A DNA stretch of 9,330 bases from Oscillospiraceae bacterium (GCA_017394565.1 JAFPXW010000377.1:1-9330); one strand, 5' to 3'; counted from the first letter of the stretch, positions 1 to 6,311 are shown. Made by a program: numbers and translations. Notes: generated by a model not told the origin, from the sequence alone.

Positions 1-513
1 ATCTACGACTACAAGACCGATCCCGATGCAGAAGGCACGGACGGTCTGAGCGACGGCAATATCAAGTTCGAGATCACCTCCATCCTCGTGGACGGCACGG
101 AAGTTGAGTACACTCCGGCTGCTGCCGGCACGAGCGACGACGGCAAGTCCCTGCGCCTGAACATCTACAATACTTGGGCAAAGGTCACTTCCATTGATCC
201 GGCGCTGACCATCAAGGACGGCATCACCGTCAACTTCGACCTGACGCTCGGCAGCGGCGGCGAGGAAGCGACCACGGAGGCAACCGATGACGAGCCTGTC
301 GGCGACTTCACCTACGGCGATGTCAACGGCGACAGCAAGGTCGACATCATGGATGTCATCGCGCTGAACAAGTATCTGCTCGGTTCTTCCAATCTCGACA
401 AGACGCAGCAGGCTGCGGCAGACGTAGACAAGAACGGCACGGTTGAGTCCACCGACTCCCTCAACATCCTCAAGAAGGTCGTTGAGCTGATCGACACCCT
501 GCCGGTCGCATAA
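1..513 (+). CDS. C-terminal part of a secreted dockerin-bearing protein (5' end outside the window)
   Basis: The frame is open from base 1 to the TAA at 511-513, giving 170 visible residues; the GTG at 88 is an internal valine, not a start. Visible residues 1-88 form a beta-rich segment containing NIYNTW, which looks like a carbohydrate-binding or other beta-sandwich module whose family I cannot assign. A short acidic, Thr-rich linker follows (about 90-100). Residues 105-167 are a type I dockerin with two duplicated calcium loops: the first has Asp107, Asn109, Asp111 and Asp118; the second has Asp141, Asp143, Asn145 and Asp152. Each loop is followed by a helix ending in Lys. Dockerins bind cohesins on a scaffoldin, so the protein is expected to be an extracellular cellulosome-type enzyme or binding protein. 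The catalytic part, if any, lies upstream. An intrinsic terminator follows directly. The dockerin call is firm; the identity of the upstream module is open. Confidence 0.9.
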   Translation: MYDYKTDPDAEGTDGLSDGNIKFEITSILVDGTEVEYTPAAAGTSDDGKSLRLNIYNTWAKVTSIDPALTIKDGITVNFDLTLGSGGEEATTEATDDEPVGDFTYGDVNGDSKVDIMDVIALNKYLLGSSNLDKTQQAAADVDKNGTVESTDSLNILKKVVELIDTLPVA

Positions 514-540
514 CCGATCAGCATATCCCACCCTCCATAC

Positions 541-580
541 TTCCGGCTTTCCCGTTCTCCGGGGAAGCCGGAACCTTTTT
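541..580 (+). terminator. Intrinsic terminator of the dockerin gene
   Basis: Positions 541-553 pair with 561-573 in a 13-bp stem with one G-U pair and a 7-nt loop. The run TTTTT at 576-580 follows. It begins 28 nt after the stop codon and is the expected end of the dockerin transcript. Confidence 0.9.
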
Positions 581-661
581 AGTGCGTAGTGCGTAATTTC
601 AGTGCGTGGTGCGTAGTGTGTAGTTTCAGTGCGTAGTGCGTGGTGCGTAGTTCGTAGTTAT
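581..661 (+). repeat. AGTGCGT heptamer array, left arm
   Basis: Nine near-identical 7-nt units (AGTGCGT, GGTGCGT, AGTGTGT, AGTTCGT) fall into groups of two, three and four. The groups are closed by 6-nt units at 595-600 (AATTTC), 622-627 (AGTTTC) and 656-661 (AGTTAT). The array begins immediately after the T-run of the dockerin terminator. Confidence 0.85.
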
Positions 662-803
662 GGTGTCCGGCTACGCCGGACGGATTTTAATTTGACTCAC
701 TAAAAACAAAAAACTTTTGACTAAGAGAAATGCTCCCTTAGTTGGTAGTATTTTAGTGATGCGTGAATGATTTTAAATCAAATCGCCGCAAGGCGATACC
801 ATC

Positions 804-868
804 ACTACGCACTACGAACTACGCACTACGCACTAATACGAACTACGCACTAATACGCACCGCGCACT
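804..868 (-). repeat. AGTGCGT heptamer array, right arm (inverted)
   Basis: Units of ACGCACT, ACGAACT, ACGCACC and GCGCACT run from 807 to 868. They are interrupted twice by AAT (835-837 and 852-854). Read on the minus strand, they match the heptamer of the left arm, so the two arms can pair over long stretches. Confidence 0.85.
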
Positions 869-872
869 AAAA

Positions 873-906
873 TCTGCACAAATCCCCCCTCTCCCTTTTG
901 TGCAGA
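873..906. repeat. Perfect 10-bp inverted repeat with an all-pyrimidine spacer
   Basis: TCTGCACAAA at 873-882 is repeated as its exact reverse complement at 897-906. The 14-nt spacer contains only C and T. It lies between the foldback element and the promoter at 934-942. No T-run follows, so it does not look like a terminator. It could be an operator or a hairpin in a read-through transcript. Confidence 0.6.
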
Positions 907-933
907 ACGTATATGGTAATTTCACCGGATTTA

Positions 934-942
934 TGGTATAAT
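934..942 (+). promoter_or_regulatory. Extended -10 promoter for the 41-residue peptide gene
   Basis: A perfect TATAAT lies at 937-942, preceded by TG at 934-935, which makes an extended -10 element. No good -35 box is present at the right distance, as is usual for extended -10 promoters. The next feature downstream is the ribosome binding site at 986-992. Confidence 0.65.
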
Positions 943-999
943 GATTACAGTTTTTCATACCATCCATCACTGCCACACGACTCGCAAGGAGGTTTTCAC

Positions 1000-1125
1000 A
1001 TGAAGGATCTGATCAAGGCATTCTGGGTTCTCAGCTGCATTTTCGGCGCCTGCGCAGGCGTTTATCTGCTGCTCCATCGCAGCGGTATGCTGAAGCGGAA
1101 TTATATGATTATTGAGGAAGATTAG
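1000..1125 (+). CDS. Small single-pass membrane peptide, 41 residues, function unknown
   Basis: The ATG at 1000 follows a consensus AAGGAGG at 986-992 with a 7-nt gap. This is much better than the longer in-frame start at 898, which lies upstream of the -10 box. The product has a short charged N-terminus (Lys2, Lys6) and one hydrophobic segment at about residues 7-25 that includes two Cys and several small residues. A basic stretch follows (His26, Arg27, Lys31, Arg33), and the tail ends in Glu-Glu-Asp. More positive charge lies after the segment than before it, so the C-terminus may face the cytoplasm. The gene is a complete unit with its own promoter, binding site and terminator. I recognise no family. 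A membrane peptide that modulates a larger partner, or a toxin-like peptide, are both possible, but nothing in the sequence decides between them. Confidence 0.7.
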   Translation: MKDLIKAFWVLSCIFGACAGVYLLLHRSGMLKRNYMIIEED

Positions 1126-1152
1126 ACTTTCCCGGAGGTTTTCGGAAAAGTC
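1125..1152 (+). other. Hairpin immediately after the small peptide gene
   Basis: Positions 1125-1134 pair with 1143-1152 (9 of 10 pairs, 8-nt loop), starting at the last base of the stop codon. No T-run follows. The true terminator begins 12 nt further on, so this hairpin may protect the 3' end or be incidental. Confidence 0.4.
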
Positions 1153-1164
1153 CATTGATGATAC

Positions 1165-1200
1165 AGCCGGAATGCATAGCATTCCGGCTTCTTCTTTTTT
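1165..1200 (+). terminator. Intrinsic terminator of the small peptide gene
   Basis: A perfect 11-bp stem (1165-1175 with 1179-1189) closes a 3-nt loop and is followed by the T-rich tail TTCTTCTTTTTT to 1200. It separates the small gene from the typA promoter. Confidence 0.9.
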
Positions 1201-1235
1201 CGCAAAATGCCGAAGTTTTTGCCGAAGTATTGCAT

Positions 1236-1264
1236 TTGACAGCGACTTGTGCTATACTTATACA
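1236..1264 (+). promoter_or_regulatory. Sigma-A type promoter of typA
   Basis: A perfect -35 box TTGACA lies at 1236-1241, followed by a 17-bp spacer and TATACA at 1259-1264. Transcription would begin near 1271, giving a leader of about 50 nt before the typA start. Confidence 0.8.
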
Positions 1265-1319
1265 GTATGCGAAAAAAAGCGTGGACCTGTCCGTATAGAA
1301 GAAAGGATGCTAAAGATTT

Positions 1320-3140
1320 ATGATCAGAGAAAACCTCAGAAATATCGCGATCATCGCTCACGTTGACCACGGTAAGACCACCCTCGTGGACGAAATGCTC
1401 AAGCAGGGCGGCGTGTTCCGTGAGAATCAGGCTGTCGCTGACCGCGTCATGGACTCCAATGACATCGAGCGCGAGCGCGGCATCACGATCCTTGCCAAGA
1501 ATACCGCTGTCATGTACAAGGACACCAAGATCAATATCATTGATACCCCCGGTCACGCCGATTTCGGCGGCGAGGTCGAGCGTGTGCTGTCGATGGTCGA
1601 TGGTGTCATCCTCCTCGTGGACGCAGCAGAGGGCCCGATGCCGCAGACTCGTTTCGTGCTGTCCAAGGCGCTCGAAATGGGCCACAAGATCATCATCGTT
1701 GTCAACAAGATCGACCGTCCGGATGCCCGTCTGGATGAGATCGCGGACGAAGTACAGCTCCTCCTGCTCGACCTCGATGCAGACGACGAGCAGCTCGAAT
1801 CCCCCATCCTCTACTGCTCCGGCAGAGCCGGTACGGCTTCCCTCGACAAGGACAAGGAGGGCGAGGATCTCACACCGCTGTTCGAGACCATCCTTTCCTA
1901 CATCCAGGCTCCGGAGGGTGAGGAAAATGCGCCGTTCCAGATGCTCGTTTCCTCCATCGACTACAATGATTACGTCGGCAGAATCGCTGTCGGCAGGATC
2001 CAGCGCGGCAGCGTCAAGGTCGGCCAGCAGGTGACTGTTGTCAATGCCAACGACGAGAGCAAGCACTACAACGCCAAGATCGTTTCCCTTGCACAGATGC
2101 AGGGCCTCAATCAGGTGAATACCGAGACCGCGACCGTCGGCGACATCGTTGTCCTGTCCGGTATCGCAGACATCACCATCGGTGATACCATCTGCGCGAC
2201 CGAAGCACCGGAAGCCATCCCCTTCACACACATCAGCGAACCGACCATGGAAATGACCTTCGCTGTCAATGACTCCCCGTTTGCCGGACGCGAGGGCAAG
2301 TACGTCACCTCCCGTCAGCTCCGCGAGCGTCTGTTCAAGGAACTGCTGCGCGACGTTTCCCTGCGTGTCACCGAGACCGAGAATACCGATGCCTTCTCCG
2401 TTGCAGGACGCGGTGAGATGCATCTGTCCATTCTGGTTGAAAATATGCGCCGTGAGGGCTACGAACTGTCTGTTTCCACACCGCGCGTTCTGTACAAGAC
2501 CATCGACGGCAAGCTCTGCGAACCGCAGGAGCGCCTGGTGGTCGATGTTCCGGAGGAATGTGTCGGCACGGTCATGGAGAAGATGGGTACCCGCAAGGGT
2601 GAACTCCAGTCCATGCAGCCGCAGGGCAACCGCACCAGACTCGAATTCCTCATCCCGTCCAGAGGTCTGTTCGGCTACAAGAGCGAATTCCTGACCAACA
2701 CCCGCGGCGAGGGCATCATGAGCAGCGTGTTCGACAGCTATATCCCCTACAAGGGCGATATTCCGCGCCGCAGCACAGGCTCTCTCATCTCTCATGAAAC
2801 CGGCGAGGCTGTGACCTACGGTCTGTACAATGCGCAGGAGCGCGGTACGCTGTTCATCGGCGCAGGTGTTCCGGTCTACGAGGGCATGGTCGTTGGTATG
2901 TCCCCGAAGGCAGAGGATCTCGTGGTCAATGTCTGCAAGCGCAAGCACCTGACCAATACCCGTGCATCCGGTTCGGACGATGCACTGCGCCTGGTTCCGC
3001 CGCGCATCATGAGCCTGGAGGATTGCCTGGAATTCCTCGCAGACGACGAGCTGCTGGAGGTCACGCCCGAAAGCCTGCGTATCCGCAAGCGCGTGCTGGA
3101 CAACGTGCAGAGAGCAAAGCAGAGAGGTAAGAAGGCATGA
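1320..3140 (+). CDS. typA: Ribosome-associated translational GTPase TypA/BipA
   Basis: This 606-residue protein has the usual length and full architecture of TypA/BipA, an EF-G-like GTPase that binds the ribosome and affects 50S assembly and stress or cold adaptation. The GTPase motifs are complete: P-loop AHVDHGKT at 13-20, RGITI at 53-57, DTPGH at 75-79, NKID at 129-132, and SGRAG at 167-171. An EF-Tu-like beta-barrel follows at roughly 200-290, then the EF-G III/V-like region, then the TypA-specific C-terminal domain (about 480-600). The ATG at 1320 follows GAAAGGA at 1301-1307 with a 12-nt gap, slightly long. A strong promoter lies upstream. The last codons overlap the start of the next gene (ATGA at 3137-3140), so the two are translationally coupled. 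Nothing in the protein looks damaged. Confidence 0.97.
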   Translation: MIRENLRNIAIIAHVDHGKTTLVDEMLKQGGVFRENQAVADRVMDSNDIERERGITILAKNTAVMYKDTKINIIDTPGHADFGGEVERVLSMVDGVILLVDAAEGPMPQTRFVLSKALEMGHKIIIVVNKIDRPDARLDEIADEVQLLLLDLDADDEQLESPILYCSGRAGTASLDKDKEGEDLTPLFETILSYIQAPEGEENAPFQMLVSSIDYNDYVGRIAVGRIQRGSVKVGQQVTVVNANDESKHYNAKIVSLAQMQGLNQVNTETATVGDIVVLSGIADITIGDTICATEAPEAIPFTHISEPTMEMTFAVNDSPFAGREGKYVTSRQLRERLFKELLRDVSLRVTETENTDAFSVAGRGEMHLSILVENMRREGYELSVSTPRVLYKTIDGKLCEPQERLVVDVPEECVGTVMEKMGTRKGELQSMQPQGNRTRLEFLIPSRGLFGYKSEFLTNTRGEGIMSSVFDSYIPYKGDIPRRSTGSLISHETGEAVTYGLYNAQERGTLFIGAGVPVYEGMVVGMSPKAEDLVVNVCKRKHLTNTRASGSDDALRLVPPRIMSLEDCLEFLADDELLEVTPESLRIRKRVLDNVQRAKQRGKKA

Positions 3141-3823
3141 GAAAGTTCCGCATCACCGCGCTCCTGCTCGCCGCCGGGCTGATGCTCTGCGGCTGCAGCA
3201 AGGAGAAAGAACCGGAAACCACCAGCGAACTCGTGGAGGAATGGATGGCGGATGCGACCGAAACGCAGCCCGTCACCGTGGCTGACCAGATCGCAGAAAT
3301 TGATCCGGATGCAACCTCGCTTGACTGCTTCGAGTACACCATCCGCGACGACGGCACGGCTTCCATCATCCGCTACACCGGCAAGGATCCGTCTGTTGTC
3401 ATCACGTCCCACATCGGCGATGCGCCGGTCACTGAGATCGAGCAGTACGCATTCGAGGCGAAATTCATCGTCGAGAGCGTCAAGCTTCCGGAGAGCGTGA
3501 CCAAGATCGGGGAATTTGCGTTCATGGACTGCGACAGCATGACCAGCATCAATATCCCGTCCGGCGTAACAGCGCTGTACCGCGGAACATTCGCCGGCTG
3601 CACCTCGCTGACCGAACTGACGATCCCGGCAGCCGTGGCAGAAACCAATGAGGAGCTTCTCACCGGCTGTCCGCTGACCGATCTGTATGTGGAAAATCCG
3701 TCCCTCGAATACGCAAGCTGGGGACTGGAGGATCTCGAACCGAAGTGTACCATCCACGCGCCCGCCGGTGCGGCGATCCTCACCTGGGCCAAGTCCAACG
3801 GCTTCCCGACGGAGGAACAGTAA
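3137..3823 (+). CDS. Lipoprotein with BspA-type leucine-rich repeats
   Basis: This 228-residue protein starts with a lipoprotein signal peptide: Arg2 and Lys3, a hydrophobic core at 6-17, and lipobox LCGC with Cys20 as the lipidated residue. A flexible, acidic, Thr-rich tether follows to about residue 48. Residues about 98-190 carry LRR_5 (BspA-like) repeats with a 23-residue period, visible in the turn prolines Pro118, Pro141 and Pro164 and in the repeated AF/TF-xx-C positions. The C-terminal segment ending WAKSNGF is the cap commonly seen on such proteins. The family is often used for adhesion or protein binding at the cell surface; the ligand here is unknown. Its ATG overlaps the typA stop, and I see no separate promoter, so it is probably co-transcribed and coupled with typA. 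A surface lipoprotein coupled to a ribosomal GTPase is an odd pairing. Confidence 0.85.
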   Translation: MRKFRITALLLAAGLMLCGCSKEKEPETTSELVEEWMADATETQPVTVADQIAEIDPDATSLDCFEYTIRDDGTASIIRYTGKDPSVVITSHIGDAPVTEIEQYAFEAKFIVESVKLPESVTKIGEFAFMDCDSMTSINIPSGVTALYRGTFAGCTSLTELTIPAAVAETNEELLTGCPLTDLYVENPSLEYASWGLEDLEPKCTIHAPAGAAILTWAKSNGFPTEEQ

Positions 3824-3829
3824 GCTTCC

Positions 3830-3854
3830 CCTCTGCATAGAATAGCAGAGGAGG
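3830..3854 (+). promoter_or_regulatory. Hairpin partly covering the ribosome binding site of the feoA-like gene
   Basis: CCTCTGC at 3830-3836 pairs perfectly with GCAGAGG at 3845-3851 across an 8-nt A/T-rich loop. The Shine-Dalgarno AGGAGG at 3849-3854 has its first three bases inside the stem. No T-run follows, so it is not a terminator. Some control of translation initiation is possible but not shown. Confidence 0.45.
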
Positions 3855-3863
3855 AAACCTTGC

Positions 3864-4115
3864 ATGAACACACGACCGAAAACGCTCGACTGCATCAGGG
3901 ACGGCGAATCCGCGAAAGTCCTTGCACTTGGCACAAATTCTGCGCTGCGTGAGCGTTTGCTTGCGCTCGGACTGACTGCCGGAACGATGGTGGAATGCGT
4001 CCGCGCCGGAAACGGCATCGCCGCCTATCGCATCCGCGGCGCTGTCATCGCACTGCGCGATGTGGACGCGCGAAGCATTGAGATCATCCCCGAAACCGCA
4101 GCAGCGCTTCTATAA
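3864..4115 (+). CDS. Stand-alone FeoA-domain protein
   Basis: The product has 83 residues. The central and C-terminal part matches the SH3-like FeoA fold: ERLLALGL, then AGTMVEC, then a strand with YRIRG, then VIALRD and a closing strand SIEI. FeoA is a small cytoplasmic protein that assists the ferrous iron transporter FeoB; related SH3 domains occur in DtxR-type regulators. The start follows AGGAGG at 3849-3854 with a 9-nt gap. No feoB is present in the window, and the gene that follows is convergent, so this is an orphan feoA and a role in iron uptake is only an inference. It lies 40 nt after the lipoprotein gene and may be the last gene of the typA transcript. Confidence 0.8.
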   Translation: MNTRPKTLDCIRDGESAKVLALGTNSALRERLLALGLTAGTMVECVRAGNGIAAYRIRGAVIALRDVDARSIEIIPETAAALL

Positions 4116-4122
4116 ATGATTG

Positions 4123-4167
4123 ACGCCATCGTATTTCTGAATGTGTATCAGAAGTACGATGGCGTTT
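4123..4167. terminator. Large hairpin between convergent feoA-like and rnhA genes, probable bidirectional terminator
   Basis: Positions 4123-4140 pair with 4148-4165 in an 18-bp stem with one G-U pair and a 7-nt loop, starting 8 nt after the feoA stop. Only a short T-run (4165-4167) follows on the plus strand, and the minus-strand side has no clear T-run. Termination in both directions fits the convergent arrangement but is weaker than the canonical terminators elsewhere in the window. Confidence 0.55.
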
Positions 4168-4205
4168 CAGTATATCAAAACAGGTCTCTTTCTGGGGTGG
4201 GGCAC

Positions 4206-4224
4206 TCCGGTGCGCAGCACCGGA
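4206..4224 (-). other. GC-rich hairpin just after the rnhA stop
   Basis: An 8-bp stem (4206-4213 with 4217-4224) closes a 3-nt loop, beginning 6 nt after the rnhA stop in the direction of transcription. On the minus strand a short T-run precedes the stem instead of following it, so it is not a standard intrinsic terminator. Confidence 0.4.
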
Positions 4225-4230
4225 AAACCA

Positions 4231-4668
4231 TCATTTATACCTCTGTGACTGTGCCACGGCGAGCTGGTCGCAGCGTTCGTTTTCCGGATGGCCGGCGTGG
4301 CCTTTCACCCAGACGAACGTGACTTTGTGCTTTTCTAACAGTGGCAGGAGCTGTTCCCAGAGATCGACATTGAGGGCAGGTTTCTTGTCGGATTTGATCC
4401 AGCCGCGCTTCTGCCAGCCGTAGACCCAGCCCTTGGTCACGCTGTCGCAGACGTACTTGCTGTCGGTCGTGAGGGTGACAAGGCACGGCTCTTTGAGCGC
4501 TTTCAAGCCCTCGATGACGGCGGTCAGCTCCATGCGGTTGTTGGTGGTGCTTGCCTCGCCCCCGGAGAGCTCTTTCTCATGCGCCCCGAAGCGCAGCACC
4601 GTCCCCCAGCCGCCCGGTCCCGGATTCCCGGAGCACGCGCCGTCGGTGAAGATTTCGACTTGTTTCAT
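4231..4668 (-). CDS. rnhA: Ribonuclease HI
   Basis: This 145-residue protein has the classic RNase HI length and degrades the RNA strand of RNA-DNA hybrids. All catalytic positions are present with almost the same numbering as in E. coli: Asp9 in TDGAC, Glu47 in NRMEL, Asp69 in TTDSKY, His124 in WVKGHAGH, and Asp134. The basic handle region around residues 79-96 (KGW, WQKRGW, KK) is also present. The start follows AAGGAG at 4677-4682 with an 8-nt gap. It begins 27 nt after the stop of the upstream membrane protein gene, so it is probably the last gene of the ychF operon. Confidence 0.96.
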   Translation of the reverse strand: MKQVEIFTDGACSGNPGPGGWGTVLRFGAHEKELSGGEASTTNNRMELTAVIEGLKALKEPCLVTLTTDSKYVCDSVTKGWVYGWQKRGWIKSDKKPALNVDLWEQLLPLLEKHKVTFVWVKGHAGHPENERCDQLAVAQSQRYK

Positions 4669-4695
4669 GTGGTGTACTCCTTTTTGTCGGCTGTG

Positions 4696-5124
4696 TTATT
4701 CTGTGAATGTCGTCACCACAGCCCAGACGATCAGCATACCGAACAGGATCAGTCCGATGCTGATCCCGATGTCGCTGCGCCGAGAGGCAGGTCCCATATC
4801 TATGGAAAGCACCATATACAGGGAAATTTCCTTCGGGAAACGGGGGTTGACATAGATCGTCAGGTCATCGCCGTATGCACCAAGCGGCTGACGGGATCGG
4901 CAGGTTCGCTCATAATACACGCCGTTCCAGTCGTAGTGGATGCGGCAGTAATAGATTCCGGCAAATTTTCCCGTGTCGATGATCCTTGCTGTGACAGGTT
5001 CGGTGCAAAATCGCTTCCCCATTGGAATGTACCGCACCAGATTGGCGATGCCGACAAGAATCGGAAACCATCCCGTTGCCGTCAGAAATGTCCACGCCAG
5101 CACGCGCAGCCAGAATTCTCTCAT
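4696..5124 (-). CDS. Small membrane protein, DUF3592-like
   Basis: This 142-residue protein has two predicted membrane segments (about residues 6-30 and 117-139) around a beta-rich middle. The middle part has the DUF3592 look: an initial strand with TARIIDTGKF, then YYCRIHYDWNGVYYE, then GDDLTIYVNPRFP. The conserved GD-x-L-x-I-Y-x-N-P pattern is typical. The function of this family is not known. The start is ATG at 5122-5124 with GAGGAAA upstream (gap of about 11 nt). It lies 17 nt after the ychF stop and 27 nt before rnhA, so it appears to be the middle gene of an operon. Nothing in the neighbourhood suggests a specific role. Family assignment is by pattern only. Confidence 0.75.
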   Translation of the reverse strand: MREFWLRVLAWTFLTATGWFPILVGIANLVRYIPMGKRFCTEPVTARIIDTGKFAGIYYCRIHYDWNGVYYERTCRSRQPLGAYGDDLTIYVNPRFPKEISLYMVLSIDMGPASRRSDIGISIGLILFGMLIVWAVVTTFTE

Positions 5125-5141
5125 GGGGACGTTTTCCTCAT

Positions 5142-6236
5142 TTACACATTGAACCGGAACTCCACAATATCGCCGTCCTGCATCACATATTCCTTACCCT
5201 CCAGACGCAGGAGTCCCTGTTCACGGGCGGCTGCCATGCTGCCGCATTTCTCCAGATCGTCGAATGCCACGATCTCGGCGCGGATGAAGCCTTTCTCGAA
5301 GTCGGTGTGGATCTTACCTGCCGCCTGCGGTGCTTTTGTGCCGCGTGTGATCGTCCATGCGCGCACCTCCTGCTTGCCGGCGGTCAGGAACGAGATCAGT
5401 CCCAGCAGGCTGTAGCCGGTCTGGATGATGCGGTTCAAGCCGGATTCTTCGAGTCCCAGTTCTTCGAGGAACATCGCCTTATCCTCGTCGCTCATGTCGG
5501 AAATTTCCGCCTCGGTCTGCGCACAGATGGGCAGGACAGCGGCGTGTTCCTCCTCGGCGATCGCCTTGACTGCCTGAAAATGCTTCTGCGCGGAGAGGTC
5601 GCCGGTGAAATCGGCTTCGCAGAGGTTTGCCGCGTAAATGACGGGCTTTGCGGAGAGGAGGGGCGTGTCATGCATGAATGCACGCTCGTCCTCGGTCATC
5701 TCGAAGGAACGTGCGGACTTGCCTTCCTCCAGATGTGCCGCCAGACGCTCGAAGAAATCCACCTGTACAGCGGCTTTCTTGTCGCCCTTCATGAGTTTCT
5801 TGGCGCGGTCGATTCTTCGCTGTACCATTTCGAGGTCAGCGAAAATGAGTTCGAGGTTGATGGTCTCGATGTCGCGTGCCGGATTGATATTGCCGTCCAC
5901 ATGGATGATGTCGATGTCCTCAAAGCAGCGGACAACGTGAACGATCGCGTCCACCTCGCGGATGTCGGCAAGGAACTTATTGCCCAGACCTTCGCCCTTG
6001 GACGCGCCCTTGACCAGACCTGCGATGTCCACGAATTCGAGCGTCGCCGGCTTGAAGCTGTCGGGATCGTACATTTTCGCCAGATAATCGAGCCTGGGAT
6101 CTGGAACGGATACCACGCCGACGTTCTTCTCGATCGTGCAGAACGGGTAATTCGCCGACTGGGCGCCGGCATTGGTCAGTGCATTGAACAGTGTGCTTTT
6201 TCCGACATTCGGAAGTCCTACCATACCAAGTTTCAT
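5142..6236 (-). CDS. ychF: YchF/OLA1-type redox-responsive ATPase
   Basis: This 364-residue protein matches the near-constant length of YchF. It belongs to the Obg-like P-loop NTPases, which are ribosome-associated and prefer ATP. Visible motifs are the P-loop GLPNVGKST at 7-15, DIAGLVKGAS at 70-79, and in place of the usual NKxD the sequence NLCE at 204-207, the family-specific change linked with ATP use. A coiled-coil helical insert spans about 130-175. The C-terminal TGS domain (about 280-362) contains DFEKGFIRAEIV and ends in DGDIVEFRFNV. The start at 6236 follows AAGGAG about 11 nt upstream. It heads a tight cluster with the DUF3592-like gene and rnhA. The 95-nt gap before it holds two hairpins and no clear promoter, so transcription may come from the EAL gene or from an unrecognised promoter. 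Confidence 0.97.
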   Translation of the reverse strand: MKLGMVGLPNVGKSTLFNALTNAGAQSANYPFCTIEKNVGVVSVPDPRLDYLAKMYDPDSFKPATLEFVDIAGLVKGASKGEGLGNKFLADIREVDAIVHVVRCFEDIDIIHVDGNINPARDIETINLELIFADLEMVQRRIDRAKKLMKGDKKAAVQVDFFERLAAHLEEGKSARSFEMTEDERAFMHDTPLLSAKPVIYAANLCEADFTGDLSAQKHFQAVKAIAEEEHAAVLPICAQTEAEISDMSDEDKAMFLEELGLEESGLNRIIQTGYSLLGLISFLTAGKQEVRAWTITRGTKAPQAAGKIHTDFEKGFIRAEIVAFDDLEKCGSMAAAREQGLLRLEGKEYVMQDGDIVEFRFNV

Positions 6237-6276
6237 GTTGAGGGATACTCCTTTTTTCTATGATGATAATTTGAGG

Positions 6277-6295
6277 AAAGGCGAGATCGCCTTTT
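6277..6295. other. Short hairpin in the leader of ychF
   Basis: AAAGGCG at 6277-6283 pairs with CGCCTTT at 6288-6294 around a 4-nt loop. Plus-strand transcripts would have TTTT at 6292-6295; on the minus strand the T-run is three bases followed by CC. It could act as a weak terminator or leader structure between the EAL gene and ychF. Confidence 0.4.
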
Positions 6296-6311
6296 CGATG
6301 CTAGGGGGCTT

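Larger units (their letters stand above)
581..870. repeat. Foldback element of about 290 bp built from inverted heptamer arrays
   Basis: The outer arms are arrays of the heptamer AGTGCGT on the left (581-661) and of its reverse complement ACGCACT on the right (804-868). Moving inward, each side carries a small hairpin: 665-681 (7-bp stem, TAC loop) and 782-797 (6-bp stem, GCAA tetraloop). Each side then has an A/T-rich stretch containing GATTTTAA. The 9-bp TCACTAAAA at 697-705 is matched exactly by TTTTAGTGA at 751-759. The centre holds another hairpin (720-728 with 734-742, 8 of 9 pairs). The order of parts is mirror-symmetric, as in a MITE-like or other foldback element. There is no coding capacity and no obvious target-site duplication. 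Whether it is mobile is an inference. Confidence 0.7.

Noticed and set aside
581..870. CRISPR-like array
   Set aside because: The units are only 7 nt, have no unique spacers of constant length, and there are no cas genes.
898..999. Longer N-terminus for the small membrane peptide
   Set aside because: That start lies upstream of the -10 box at 937-942 and lacks a binding site; the ATG at 1000 has a consensus AAGGAGG.
1122..2948. A 608-codon open frame on the minus strand antisense to typA
   Set aside because: typA is intact with all family motifs. The antisense frame has no recognisable domain and reflects the high G/C third-position bias of the coding strand.
2876..4018. A 380-codon minus-strand frame across the end of typA, the lipoprotein and the feoA-like gene
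   Set aside because: It overlaps three supported plus-strand genes and has no domain of its own.
4116..4322. A 68-codon plus-strand frame starting right after the feoA-like stop
   Set aside because: It runs through the large hairpin and into the antisense of rnhA, has no ribosome binding site, and shows no coding character.
5022..6263. A 413-codon plus-strand frame over ychF
   Set aside because: ychF on the minus strand is full length and has all motifs; this frame is its shadow.
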